The notes: generated from the sequence alone by a model not told the origin. A stretch of 64,000 nucleotides of DNA from HGM13006 sp963650135 (GCA_963650135.1 CAVJLG010000025.1:27579-91578); one strand, 5' to 3'; counted from the first letter of the stretch, positions 16,072 through 25,142 are shown. Translations and numbers: made by a program.

Positions 16072-18453
16072 ATGAAAAAGAATGTAAAGCATTTGTCCCA
16101 GGCCATGAGCCTAGGACTGTGCGCGGCGCTGCTGGCGACGACAGCGCTGGCTGCCACCGGTACCCCCTATACCGGTGCTGCCGCCGACATCACCGCCCCC
16201 GCCGGGCAACAGGCAACACTGCTGGTAGACGGAAAGGTCACCCGATTTGACGGCAGCGATGCAGTCTATACCGATGCCGACAAGGCCGAGGTGGTCTACA
16301 CCGACGATCTGGACGACGCCTCCAGCCGTCTGTCCTCCTTTACCGCCGGCGGCGCAGACGAAACCGACAACGACTATGCCTATCATGCTGCTCTGTTCGT
16401 CAATGAATCCGGTGTGGTAGACGAAAAGTCCGTCACCGAAGCACTGGGCAAGGATGCGGTCTACGACGGCACCCACGCCGAAAACGTGACCATCGACAAC
16501 ACCGACCCCAGCTTTAACGGCATCATCATTGCAGGCGGCATTGACTACACCATCGCCAAGGCCACCATTCGCTTCGACACCGACGGCGACGGCCTCCAGG
16601 CCTGCGACTTCTCCGGCAAGGGCACTGCCATCACCGCCTTCGGCGAGGGCACCAAGCTCACCGTAGAGGATTCCGACATCAATGTATCCGGCGTTGCCAA
16701 CATGACCCTGTTTGCCGACTCCGGTTCCACCCTCACCGTCCGGAATTCCACCCTGCACTCCGACGGCGGCACCCTCCACGACGGCTATAAGAATTCTCCC
16801 TCTCAGAACACCATGGTTGCGCCCCCCTGGATTCTCGGCATCATGGGCGCTTCCCGCTGCACCAATCTGGAGGGCAACAACACCACCATGAACGTCATCG
16901 ACAGCCAGACCTCCGCCGCACGCTGGGCCGTTCTGTCCACCGACTCCGGCTCCAACATGAAGCTTAACGTGGTCAACACCACCATGGATCTCACCGGCAA
17001 CGATAAGATCATGCAGGCTGACGGCACCTATCAGGACGAAAATGGCGATCCCAACCCCTTTACCAAGCGCTCCGGCTATGGCACCTATGTGATCGGCTCT
17101 GCTGACGAGCAGTTCCTGGGCGTTACCATGAACGTGGGCACCTATGCCTCCATCTTCACCGGCGGCTCCGGCACCTATACCAATCTGGAGGCCGGCAAGA
17201 CCTATGAGCTGATGGACGCCAACGGCGAGGTTTCCGAAACCTACGAGGCCAAGGAAGATAAGGCCACCGTCATCAATTCCGACACCTTCGGCTTTATGTC
17301 CCATCAGGGCGAGGATACCATCAATCTCGAGGGCGGCACCGAGGTCAACTCCGGCTATGCTTCCCTGCTGATTAAGAACACCCAGGGCGACACCACCGTC
17401 AATGTATCCGACGGCGCAACCCTGAACTCCGACAATGGTATTCTCATGCAGGTTATGGACAACGACGACTCCACCACCGGCATGAACACCGAAACCTTCA
17501 GCTTCAACACCACCCATGAAGAGCCCGCAGGCTGGCCCTCTGAAAACGGCAATATTTCCACCGAAATGTCCTCCGACTCCGACACCACTGAGGCCGGAGA
17601 TATGGAAGGCATGATCGGCGCAGACGGCAACATGGGCGGCGGCGATATGGGCGCACCTCCCGAGGGCATGCCCCCCGAGGGTGATCCCGGCGGACCTGGC
17701 GGCCCCGGCGGCGAAGGCGGTTCCTCCGGCCCCGTGGTCAACCATCTGAATGTCACCGGCACGGAACTCACCGGCGATATCTACAATGGTTCCGGCTACT
17801 ATGGCCAGACCGCAGTGGGCATCGAGGTCAATCTGGGCAAGGAAGCCGTGCTGAACGGTGCAGTCGCGCAGACCGAAACCATCCATACCGATGCCATCAA
17901 CTACACCTCTAAGGTTCTCCCCGAGGGTACCTCCGCAGAGGATGCCGGTCAGCTGACTTCCTTCACCATCGCGGAGTACTACAACATCGGCCATGTGGCA
18001 AACCGCTTCTATAACAACGGCGACAACACCCTGGCTATGAACCTCACCGACAACGCCGTTTGGAACGTCACCGGCGACTGCCTGCTGTCCTCCCTGACCA
18101 TCGGCGACGACGCTAAGGTCGAGGCGCAGAACGGCACCCTGGAGATGACCGTGGACGGCGAACCCACTGAGCTGGCTCCCGGCACCTACGAGGGCGAGAT
18201 CCGCATCAGCTACACCGAAAACGAGCCCGCTCCCGCAGAGGATTCTGCCGAGGAGTCTGCCGCTTCCGAAATCGCCGCACCGGCAGCTACCCCTGCCGAA
18301 TCCGAGGCACCTGCTGAAGCTCCCGCAGAGGCTTCTGAGGCCCCCGCAGAGACCAGCGGCATGTCCGGCGGCGCCATCGCTGGCATCGTAATCGCAGTTC
18401 TGGCCGTTGCAGCCATCATTATGGCAGTTGTGGTCAAGAAAAAGAAGAAGTAA
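16072..18453 (+). CDS. Secreted membrane-anchored beta-helix surface protein
   Basis: A 793-residue surface protein: signal peptide 1-28 (AALLATTALAATG), a long beta-helix-like region (about 110-430) with repeated NVTIDNT, TLTVRNSTLHSDGG and TVNVSDGATLNS-type rungs, a Gly/Pro/Met/Asp-rich tract (about 510-560), a second rung region, an Ala/Pro/Glu/Ser-rich stalk, and a C-terminal membrane helix ending in KKKKK with no LPxTG. It is therefore held by a transmembrane tail. The helix region is colinear with the non-exported protein encoded at 20053-21645. Function unknown; adhesin or polysaccharide-interacting protein is plausible. AGGAG lies 7 bases before the ATG. Confidence 0.85.
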   Translation: MKKNVKHLSQAMSLGLCAALLATTALAATGTPYTGAAADITAPAGQQATLLVDGKVTRFDGSDAVYTDADKAEVVYTDDLDDASSRLSSFTAGGADETDNDYAYHAALFVNESGVVDEKSVTEALGKDAVYDGTHAENVTIDNTDPSFNGIIIAGGIDYTIAKATIRFDTDGDGLQACDFSGKGTAITAFGEGTKLTVEDSDINVSGVANMTLFADSGSTLTVRNSTLHSDGGTLHDGYKNSPSQNTMVAPPWILGIMGASRCTNLEGNNTTMNVIDSQTSAARWAVLSTDSGSNMKLNVVNTTMDLTGNDKIMQADGTYQDENGDPNPFTKRSGYGTYVIGSADEQFLGVTMNVGTYASIFTGGSGTYTNLEAGKTYELMDANGEVSETYEAKEDKATVINSDTFGFMSHQGEDTINLEGGTEVNSGYASLLIKNTQGDTTVNVSDGATLNSDNGILMQVMDNDDSTTGMNTETFSFNTTHEEPAGWPSENGNISTEMSSDSDTTEAGDMEGMIGADGNMGGGDMGAPPEGMPPEGDPGGPGGPGGEGGSSGPVVNHLNVTGTELTGDIYNGSGYYGQTAVGIEVNLGKEAVLNGAVAQTETIHTDAINYTSKVLPEGTSAEDAGQLTSFTIAEYYNIGHVANRFYNNGDNTLAMNLTDNAVWNVTGDCLLSSLTIGDDAKVEAQNGTLEMTVDGEPTELAPGTYEGEIRISYTENEPAPAEDSAEESAASEIAAPAATPAESEAPAEAPAEASEAPAETSGMSGGAIAGIVIAVLAVAAIIMAVVVKKKKK

Positions 18454-18462
18454 TCCCCTTTC

Positions 18463-18497
18463 TTGGGCTGTCATCCTCGGGTGGCAGCCCAATTTTT
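18463..18497 (+). terminator. Terminator after the secreted beta-helix gene
   Basis: TTGGGCTGTCA pairs with TGGCAGCCCAA (one G-T pair), followed by TTTTT. Confidence 0.88.
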
Positions 18498-18533
18498 ACC
18501 CCTCATATGGGCGCTTAGCATCCAAACTGTCCC

Positions 18534-18563
18534 TTGCGGAATAGTTAGAATTCGTGATACAAT
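18534..18563 (+). promoter_or_regulatory. Promoter of the double-hotdog gene
   Basis: TTGCGG, 18-base spacer, TACAAT, 43 bases before the start at 18607. Confidence 0.6.
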
Positions 18564-18606
18564 GGCAGAAGAGTAATCGGAACACCATAAAGAAAGGATG
18601 ATCGTC

Positions 18607-19986
18607 ATGCGTTTCCCTCAGGAAAAGATGGAGATTTTCTACCCCGGCGTATATACCCCCGAAGAGCAGGCCGCCATCGACCGCTATAACCGCGGCGAAA
18701 CCGGGCGGATGTTCGGCGGAAAGGCCCCTGCGCTTCCCTCCACTGATCCCTGGATTATGCAGCTCTATGCCCGGTGCTGGGACCGCTGGAACCCCCTGTT
18801 CAATGACCCGGAGTATGCAAAGCAGTCGGTATGGGGGAACCTCCCTGCCATTCCCGGCTATGTTTCCACCGAAACCCGATATAACGTTCCCCCGGAGCTG
18901 GGCTATCTGATTCGCCCGGACGGCACCGCATTTTTAGGCGACGGCTATGACCACACCGATGAGTTTTTCGCCCCCGTATTCCCCGGGGATACCTTCCATA
19001 GCAAAGACAGCGGCTGGCAGGTGGTGGACGTTACCCCCAAAGAGGGCAGCGTTAAGCGTCTGATGATTTTCATCTGCTGCACCGACGTTTATAATCAAAA
19101 CGATCAGCTGGTGGCCCGGTGTACCCGCCGCTGGCCCGAGCAGCTCATGCGCTCCAAGGACCCGGAAATCAATGAAATTCTCGCCTCTGAGGTACCCGGT
19201 GCGCCCCCGAAAAAGGCCCCCGAGGGAAAGCCCGGCGGCGAGAAGAAAGCGCCCCCACCCATGCCTGGCGGCGGCGGTGTTGGCGGTACGGCGCGGCACA
19301 AGTCCCATTTCATGACCCCTGCGGACTATGATATCTTCAAGGAGATCTGGAAAAACGAGAAAATCCGCGGCAAGGACACCCTGTATTGGGAAGACGTAAA
19401 CATCGGCGACGAACCCACGCCTGTTGCAGCACCGCCCCAGGTGGGCTTTGAAATCGTGCGTACCATTGCCGCATGGAACATCATGAAGGACAACAACGGC
19501 CTCCAGGAAGTGCTCACCGGTAAGGGCGGCGACCCGCATTTCTACCGCTACAACCCCGAAACCGGCCTGTATGACAACGAAGCCGGTCATTTGGGGCTGG
19601 GCAGCATCGCCTATCTCTACAACTTCCATGCCAAGCTCATGGGCACCCGCATCCTCACCAACTGGTGCGGCGACGAGGGCTTTGTCACGAAGCTGGGCTG
19701 GCGGTTTGTCAACGACGCCCCCAAGGACGAGCAGTTTAACCACTTCCCCGCAGGCTTCTATCGCCCCACAGAGCTGTTAAAGGTGCCCTATATGCAGGAC
19801 CGCTACGCCAACATCCACGGCTTCGGCGACGATGCGTTCATCACCCGTGGCTATGTCTATGACAAATACATCGGCGAGGACGGCGGACATTATGTGGACC
19901 TCATCTGCTGGTGCGAGGACCTGGACGGCAACATCGGCCAGGAAATCCCCGCCACCGTAAAGCTTCCCAGCCGCGAGAGCAAATAA
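18607..19986 (+). CDS. Double-hotdog MaoC/FAS1-like dehydratase domain protein with a Pro/Gly-rich insert
   Basis: A 459-residue protein without signal peptide. The first half (to about residue 195) has the look of an FAS1-like dehydratase hotdog (VFPGDTFHSKDSGWQVVDV, then DQLVARCTRRW); the second half (from about 255) contains DTLYWEDVNIGDE, and later YVDLICWCEDLDGN, like a MaoC hotdog at its strand-rich end. Such proteins hydrate or dehydrate enoyl-CoA-type substrates. Between the halves is an unusual Pro/Gly/Lys-rich stretch (about 198-232: GAPPKKAPEGKPGGEKK, then PPPMPGGGGVGG). The start at 18607 is preferred over the in-frame ATG at 18598, which overlaps the AAAGGA site. Convergent with the beta-helix gene at 20053. 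Confidence 0.65.
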   Translation: MRFPQEKMEIFYPGVYTPEEQAAIDRYNRGETGRMFGGKAPALPSTDPWIMQLYARCWDRWNPLFNDPEYAKQSVWGNLPAIPGYVSTETRYNVPPELGYLIRPDGTAFLGDGYDHTDEFFAPVFPGDTFHSKDSGWQVVDVTPKEGSVKRLMIFICCTDVYNQNDQLVARCTRRWPEQLMRSKDPEINEILASEVPGAPPKKAPEGKPGGEKKAPPPMPGGGGVGGTARHKSHFMTPADYDIFKEIWKNEKIRGKDTLYWEDVNIGDEPTPVAAPPQVGFEIVRTIAAWNIMKDNNGLQEVLTGKGGDPHFYRYNPETGLYDNEAGHLGLGSIAYLYNFHAKLMGTRILTNWCGDEGFVTKLGWRFVNDAPKDEQFNHFPAGFYRPTELLKVPYMQDRYANIHGFGDDAFITRGYVYDKYIGEDGGHYVDLICWCEDLDGNIGQEIPATVKLPSRESK

Positions 19987-19997
19987 GCAAATACATC

Positions 19998-20034
19998 AAA
20001 AGAGCCGGAACCGCAACGTTCCAGCTCTTTTGTT
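19998..20034. terminator. Bidirectional terminator between hotdog and cytoplasmic beta-helix genes
   Basis: AAAGAGC-C-GGAAC pairs with GTTCC-A-GCTCTTT, with T and A runs on the two sides; shared by the two convergent genes. Confidence 0.85.
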
Positions 20035-20052
20035 ATGCTATGTGGAATGGAA

Positions 20053-21645
20053 TTATGCCACAACCAGCTTACCGCCGGAGGCCAGGGTATATTCGCCCTT
20101 CAAGCCGCAGCCCTCACCGGCTACCGCATGAACGGTAATACCAGCCGCCGCATCCACCTGGTCGGCCTTTACATCGCCCACCAGGCACACGGTGGAATCC
20201 CCGGTTGCCGTCCAGCGGCTGCCCTCCAGGGAGATGTAAGCATCGGTGATCACGCCGGTAACTTTGGCGTTGAGGATGGAGACATTCATGGTGCGGTCGG
20301 TATCGTCGTTGACAATATCGCCCTGATAGTTGCCGTTGGCAATCACAGCATTGACGCCATAGCATTTGAGCTTCATGTCGTCGGGTACCTTGGTGGCTGC
20401 ATCATCGTCGTTGACAATGGCATGCACCAGATACTTGCCGGTCTTCACCTTCGCGCCGTCCAGCTTCAAATAGACGTTTTCGGACTTTACGAAGAACAGC
20501 GCTTCGCCAACCTTCCAGTCGCCGCCGGTGATATGGCACTCGGTAGTTTCGGTGTAGTGGCCGCGCACGCCGTGGAGCATTGCGCCGTACTGGCCGGACT
20601 TGACGGTGCCGCCGTTGAACTTCACCCAAGCGTCGCCAGCGATAATCGCCACATGGGTATCCACGGTAATCCGGCAATTGTTCAGCACGTTATGGCAGCC
20701 GTTGTCCGCATAGGTGCCGTAGCCGATGGTATCGCAGACCACGTCGCAGTTGTTGGCCTCCAGATACAGGTCGCCGTTGGAACCGTCGGTGGACAGTGCT
20801 GCCCAGGAATGCGCCAGAATTTTGGAGTCATAGAAATAAGCCCGGGAGTTGCCCATGGAAAGATGGGTCCGGCAGTTGCCGCCCAGCTTCAGGCCCGGAG
20901 GAGGCTCCATCATACCGGACGCCACCCGGGGCACATAGCTCTTGGGAATCTCGCCGCCCTTGGCATCCAGCACGCAGTTCCGCACAATCAGGGTGCCGTT
21001 GCCGGTGACCACGGTGCAGGGCCGAATGACGCCGTGGGTGGTGACCTGCACGTTGTCCATCTCGCACTTTGCCGTGTCATTGACCATGATGGCAGAGCCG
21101 TTGCCCGCAAAATCGTCAATGCCGTAGCCGGTCAAATCGAACTGAGAATCCTTGATGGCATAGACGGAATCGCCGCCGATATACAGGCCATTGAGGCAAA
21201 CCTCGTCGGTCTTGTAGGAGGCGTTTTTCATCTCCGTATCAGTGATGTCACCGGAAATCTCTGCATAAGGTGTTTCGGCCATATAGAGCTTGCCGTCCAG
21301 CACATCCATGGATTCCATTCTGGGGAACGGAGGCGCCTTGGGAGGACCGCCGCCGGGGAATCCGGGCCCGGGCTTGCCGGGCTCAACATCCGCACCGGGA
21401 ACGGAGCCGGGATGCTCAGAGGGGCGGCAGGTGGGCGGGCAGGGCTTGAGCTCCGCAGCCACCGGGCAGCCAAACTCGTCTACCATAGGGCCGCCGGGCA
21501 TGGGAGGCATATCGCCGGGGCCGCCGGGACCAGGGCCGGGCATATCCCCCATGGGAGGCATCATATTGACTTTTTCCGGCTTATTGATGGGGCCCTCCAG
21601 AACGGGCATGCCATAGGCCGGGATTTTTGCCTGAATGGTGTTCAT
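20053..21645 (-). CDS. Beta-helix protein without export signal, paralog of the secreted one
   Basis: A 530-residue protein. Residues 1-110 are low-complexity Pro/Gly/Met-rich (MMPPMGDMPGPGPGG and similar) with no hydrophobic signal or lipobox; residues about 115-500 are beta-helix rungs. Blocks match the protein encoded at 16072 in order: LNGLYIGG/FNGIIIAGG, GNGTLIVRNCVLDAKGG/GSTLTVRNSTLHSDGG, WAALSTDGSN/WAVLSTDSGSN, GYGTYADN/GYGTYVIG, VHAIVNDDDA/LMQVMDNDDS. The predicted location is cytoplasmic, unusual for this fold. It has its own extended -10 promoter; ATG 21645 follows AGAAGGG. Function unknown. Confidence 0.75.
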   Translation of the reverse strand: MNTIQAKIPAYGMPVLEGPINKPEKVNMMPPMGDMPGPGPGGPGDMPPMPGGPMVDEFGCPVAAELKPCPPTCRPSEHPGSVPGADVEPGKPGPGFPGGGPPKAPPFPRMESMDVLDGKLYMAETPYAEISGDITDTEMKNASYKTDEVCLNGLYIGGDSVYAIKDSQFDLTGYGIDDFAGNGSAIMVNDTAKCEMDNVQVTTHGVIRPCTVVTGNGTLIVRNCVLDAKGGEIPKSYVPRVASGMMEPPPGLKLGGNCRTHLSMGNSRAYFYDSKILAHSWAALSTDGSNGDLYLEANNCDVVCDTIGYGTYADNGCHNVLNNCRITVDTHVAIIAGDAWVKFNGGTVKSGQYGAMLHGVRGHYTETTECHITGGDWKVGEALFFVKSENVYLKLDGAKVKTGKYLVHAIVNDDDAATKVPDDMKLKCYGVNAVIANGNYQGDIVNDDTDRTMNVSILNAKVTGVITDAYISLEGSRWTATGDSTVCLVGDVKADQVDAAAGITVHAVAGEGCGLKGEYTLASGGKLVVA

Positions 21646-21697
21646 AAATACCCTTCTTTCAAATGAGATATGTGGAATCCGAACATTTCACGTCCAC

Positions 21698-21706
21698 ATT
21701 ATATCA
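21698..21706 (-). promoter_or_regulatory. Extended -10 promoter of the non-exported beta-helix gene
   Basis: On the minus strand TGA-TATAAT, 53 bases before the ATG at 21645; no clear -35 box. Confidence 0.55.
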
Positions 21707-21782
21707 CAGTTTCTCCCACGGGAAAATATACATTTTCATCCTTTAGGGGTCATATTCTGCCCATTGCAGCCGGACACAGGCA

Positions 21783-21818
21783 GAAAAAGAGCAGAAATGC
21801 ATTCCTGCATCTCTGCCC
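21783..21818 (-). terminator. Terminator after murA
   Basis: GCAGAGATGCA and TGCATTTCTGC form the stem on the minus strand, then CTCTTTTTC. Confidence 0.8.
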
Positions 21819-21833
21819 TTTCTAAATTCTCAA

Positions 21834-23126
21834 TCAACCTGCAGTAACCACTGTAAGCCGCGGCTCAGCCGTCTCAACCTTCTGGAAGTCCGCACCCAGG
21901 GCCCGGAACTTCTCGGCGATGTTTTCATAGCCCCGCTCCACATATTTAATGTCGGAGATGGTGGTGGTGCCCTCTGCTACCAGACCGGCAATGACCATTG
22001 CAGCACCGGCCCGGAGATCGCACGCCTTGACCGGGCAGCCCCGCAGCTTGGGAACGCCCTCGATAATGGCAACCTTGCCGTCCACCTGAACCTGCGCGCC
22101 CATCCGTCTGAGCTCGCCAATATAGCGGAAGCGGTTATCCCACACGCTCTCGGTGACCACGCTGGTGCCCTCTGCCACTGCCATACATACGGCAATCTGG
22201 GGCTGCATATCCGTGGGGAAGCCGGGATGAGGCATGGTCTTGACCTTTGCCTTTTTGAGATGACCGGTGGACTCTACCAGCAGCGCATCTCCCTGATCGG
22301 TGATTTTCACGCCCATTTCTCTGAGTTTGGCGGTAATGCAGTCCAGGTGCTTGGGAATTACATTCTTCACCAGCACCTTGCCGCCGGTTGCCGCCACGGC
22401 TGCCATATAGGTGCCAGCCTCAATCTGATCGGGGATGATGGAATACGCGCCGCCCCGGAGCCGCTTCACGCCCCGGACCTTAATCACATCGGTACCTGCA
22501 CCGGAAACGTTGGCGCCCATGGCATTGAGGAAGTTCGCCAGGTCCACAATGTGGGGCTCTTTAGCGGCATTTTCAATGATGGTGGTGCCCTCTGCCAAGA
22601 CGGCAGCAATCATGATGTTCATGGTTGCGCCAACGGATACCACATCCAGATAGATGCGGCTGCCGTGGAGCTTTGCCTGGGTGGTTGCAATGATATCGCC
22701 GCTGACAATCTGCACATCAGCGCCCATGATGTTAAAGCCCTTGATATGCTGGTCAATGGGACGAACGCCAAAGTCGCAGCCGCCGGGCATAGAAACCGTG
22801 GCCTTGCCGAACCGGCCCAGCAGCGCGCCCACCAGATAGTAGGACGCGCGGATCTGACAGGCGAGCTCATGGGGCACGGAGCTGGTGTGAACGCCGGTGC
22901 AGTCCAACTCAAAGGTGGTCCGGTTAATCATTCGAACCGTTGCTCCCATGCGGGTCAGAATATCAAAATAAAGCTGAATATCCGACACATCGGGAACATT
23001 CTCAATTCTGCAAACACCGTCTACCAACAAAGCAGCCGGGAGAATCGCCACTGCCGCATTCTTCGCACCGCTGATCTCAACTTCGCCGTTCAGCGGATTT
23101 CCGCCGTGTATCACATATTGTGCCAT
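21834..23126 (-). CDS. murA: UDP-N-acetylglucosamine 1-carboxyvinyltransferase
   Basis: A 430-residue MurA, catalysing enolpyruvyl transfer from PEP to UDP-GlcNAc, the first committed step of peptidoglycan synthesis. It has the NGEVEISGAKNAAVAILPA substrate loop, the catalytic-loop cysteine in MPGGCDFGVRPIDQHIKGF (the fosfomycin target residue is present) and GFPTDMQPQ in the second domain. Full length for the family. The ATG at 23126 follows AGAGGG. Clostridia often have two murA copies, and which type this is cannot be decided here. Two candidate promoters and a palindrome lie upstream. Confidence 0.96.
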   Translation of the reverse strand: MAQYVIHGGNPLNGEVEISGAKNAAVAILPAALLVDGVCRIENVPDVSDIQLYFDILTRMGATVRMINRTTFELDCTGVHTSSVPHELACQIRASYYLVGALLGRFGKATVSMPGGCDFGVRPIDQHIKGFNIMGADVQIVSGDIIATTQAKLHGSRIYLDVVSVGATMNIMIAAVLAEGTTIIENAAKEPHIVDLANFLNAMGANVSGAGTDVIKVRGVKRLRGGAYSIIPDQIEAGTYMAAVAATGGKVLVKNVIPKHLDCITAKLREMGVKITDQGDALLVESTGHLKKAKVKTMPHPGFPTDMQPQIAVCMAVAEGTSVVTESVWDNRFRYIGELRRMGAQVQVDGKVAIIEGVPKLRGCPVKACDLRAGAAMVIAGLVAEGTTTISDIKYVERGYENIAEKFRALGADFQKVETAEPRLTVVTAG

Positions 23127-23167
23127 AACGCACCCTCTCAATCTCTATTTTCTATCTTACGTTCTAT

Positions 23168-23197
23168 AGTATGCCGCATCTGCGGCAGATGTATCAA
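23168..23197 (-). promoter_or_regulatory. Proximal murA promoter with a palindrome in the spacer
   Basis: On the minus strand TTGATA, 18-base spacer, CATACT. The spacer contains the perfect 15-bp palindrome at 23177-23191 (CATCTGC-G-GCAGATG on the plus strand), abutting the -35 box, in a position where a bound repressor would block polymerase. Confidence 0.5.
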
Positions 23198-23228
23198 GCC
23201 TGTTGACATAAATATGCCCAGCGCCGCT

Positions 23229-23257
23229 AGTATAACACAAACTCCGTTCTGTGTAAA
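23229..23257 (-). promoter_or_regulatory. Distal murA promoter
   Basis: On the minus strand TTTACA, 17-base spacer, TATACT. Confidence 0.6.
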
Positions 23258-23383
23258 GGATTGTGGGGAAAAAACGCCGGTTTTCTCGCGTAAACGCAAG
23301 AAAAACCTCTATTTTTTGTTGAGTTTTCGTCCATTCTCCGGCGATTTTGAAGATTTCGCGCCATTTTTTTACCATAGTCTTAC

Positions 23384-23418
23384 AAAAGGCCGCAGCAGAT
23401 TTTACTCTGCTGCGGCCC
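23384..23418 (-). terminator. Terminator after the DUF2207 gene
   Basis: A perfect 12-bp stem GGCCGCAGCAGA/TCTGCTGCGGCC followed on the minus strand by TTTT. Confidence 0.88.
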
Positions 23419-23431
23419 ATTTTACCTCGTA

Positions 23432-25114
23432 TTACCGGAACGACTCCCGCAGTCCCTTCAGAATTCCGGCGGTTTCCCGCTGTAAATCTGCTGCCGTGGT
23501 ACTGGCGGGTCCTCTGCCCCCCAGCCATTCCGGGCGGGGCACCGGCAGCCGTTCAAACCGCTTGGCAAAGGCCTTGTCCACCCCCAATGCCGCCGCCTTG
23601 GGCAACTGGCTTTGGAAAAAGCGATTGTATCGCCCGGTGAGAACTTGCAGCCGCTGCCAGGTCACCTGCCGATAAAACATCCGGCAGCCCCGTGCCTGGC
23701 TGAGCAGATCCTGCCCGCGCACACTGCGCCGCGGCCCCACCGAGGTTGCCACCGCAGAGAAGCAACAGGCAAACAGACCAATGAGTACCTCCAAAAATGC
23801 ACCGCCCAGGAAGCCCAATACCAGCAGCACCAGCGCAAGAAGCAGGGTAATTCGGTAGCCTGCCGACGTACGCTTTAATGCGACCCGCCGGGCAATTCCG
23901 CTGTGGAGATAAATGCTGTAGAAGAAGCCCACAATACCGGCCAGCACTGCCAGCACGACAAATCCGCCGCCCTCCGGCAGCATTTGCTGGGCCAGATAGC
24001 CGATTCCCACTGCCAATAGAATCCGGCAGGGGATTTGCAGCAGCACCACATTGCCGCCCTTGGGGTCAAAGATAATTCGATTCAGGCTTCTGCGGGATGC
24101 GGCCCGAAACTGTGCACCCGCCGCCGCAAACCGGCCCGGCTTGGCTGCCACCCGATAGCCGGTGGCAAAAATCCGCTGAAACAGCTTGCGTTCCGCCTTG
24201 CTTCGTTCGCTGCCCATGGGAATCGCCCGGGTCAGCACGACACATCCCTTTTTCGTGCGCTGGATGGTCAGATAGCCCAAATTGGCCCATTCCAGAATCA
24301 TCGCCGCAATATCGCAGGTTGCGCCATCGAGGACCTGGGGCAGCTGGCAGGGCAGCAGGCCGCCCGGCGCCAGCAGGCGCGACTGGGGATTTTGCCGGGG
24401 CGTCCGAATCCGAACCCGCCAGAAAATCATCAAGAGCAGCAATACCGCCAGCATGCCAATGGCCAAATAGGTCACATGGATCATGGAAATGGCCGAGGAG
24501 CGCACATAAAAATACCCGGTGGGCACCGTAACCTGTGCCGTCAGGGAGTCATACGCCATGCGGTTTTCCACACTGCCGGTTACAATGTTGCCGTTCAGAC
24601 TGACCCCCGATTCGCTGTCGGCCAGCGCACCATAATAGCCGCTGAGCACCGCCGGGGTCAGGGTATAATCTTCCGGCATGGTTCCGCTGGGCTGGGGCAA
24701 AATAACCTGAAAGCTGCACGCCCCCACATTTCTGGCCCACCGGGAACTCAGCAGTCCCAGCTGGTAAACCTCACCGTCGGAGGTGGTGGAATAAGTATCG
24801 CTGACGGTGTAGGATACCGTCACCGTTTGGGTGCCTGAAAAGGTGCCGGTAAGCACCACATCTACGCCGCTGTCGGTTTTATTCACTTTATATCGATACG
24901 TCTCTGCCGATACCCGGCTGATGGTTCCGTCCGGTAAGGGAACCTCCAATTGATCCTGCGCGCCGTCAAAGGTCAGCTGATAAGTGGCCGTTACCTGGGT
25001 GCGTCCATTGGTGCTGACTTCTGCATTGACCGTGGCCTGGTCCACCTGATAGTCTGCAAACACACTGGGAATCAGAAGACATATGAAAAACAGGAAAAAA
25101 GCAACTTTTTTCAT
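23432..25114 (-). CDS. DUF2207 domain membrane protein
   Basis: A 560-residue protein with a signal peptide (MKKVAFFLFFICLLIPSVFA), an extracellular beta-rich domain to about residue 200 (TVNAEVSTNGRTQVTATYQL), a membrane helix near 215-235, a cytoplasmic part (ILEWANLGYLTIQR) and a pair of hydrophobic segments near 370-440. This layout matches predicted membrane proteins of the DUF2207 type, whose function is not established. It is transcribed alone from the promoter at 25143-25171 and is divergent from gtrA. Confidence 0.8.
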   Translation of the reverse strand: MKKVAFFLFFICLLIPSVFADYQVDQATVNAEVSTNGRTQVTATYQLTFDGAQDQLEVPLPDGTISRVSAETYRYKVNKTDSGVDVVLTGTFSGTQTVTVSYTVSDTYSTTSDGEVYQLGLLSSRWARNVGACSFQVILPQPSGTMPEDYTLTPAVLSGYYGALADSESGVSLNGNIVTGSVENRMAYDSLTAQVTVPTGYFYVRSSAISMIHVTYLAIGMLAVLLLLMIFWRVRIRTPRQNPQSRLLAPGGLLPCQLPQVLDGATCDIAAMILEWANLGYLTIQRTKKGCVVLTRAIPMGSERSKAERKLFQRIFATGYRVAAKPGRFAAAGAQFRAASRRSLNRIIFDPKGGNVVLLQIPCRILLAVGIGYLAQQMLPEGGGFVVLAVLAGIVGFFYSIYLHSGIARRVALKRTSAGYRITLLLALVLLVLGFLGGAFLEVLIGLFACCFSAVATSVGPRRSVRGQDLLSQARGCRMFYRQVTWQRLQVLTGRYNRFFQSQLPKAAALGVDKAFAKRFERLPVPRPEWLGGRGPASTTAADLQRETAGILKGLRESFR

Positions 25115-25142
25115 CTGTCACACTCCATAATTTAATGTAGTT

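Larger units (their letters stand above)
23127..23431. other. Intergenic region between murA and the DUF2207 gene
   Basis: About 305 bases holding the murA promoters (near 23168-23257), a 15-bp palindrome and the terminator of the DUF2207 gene. The stretch 23260-23380 is AT-rich and holds nothing I recognise. Confidence 0.6.

Noticed and set aside
16111..18492. A 793-codon open frame antisense to the secreted beta-helix gene
   Set aside because: It mirrors the sense gene over nearly its full length, is Gly/Val/His-rich as expected from complementing GC-rich codons, and has no ribosome binding site or known domain.
23229..23431. Possible small RNA or riboswitch in the murA leader region
   Set aside because: No conserved riboswitch core or compact fold could be recognised; promoters and a terminator account for the visible structure.
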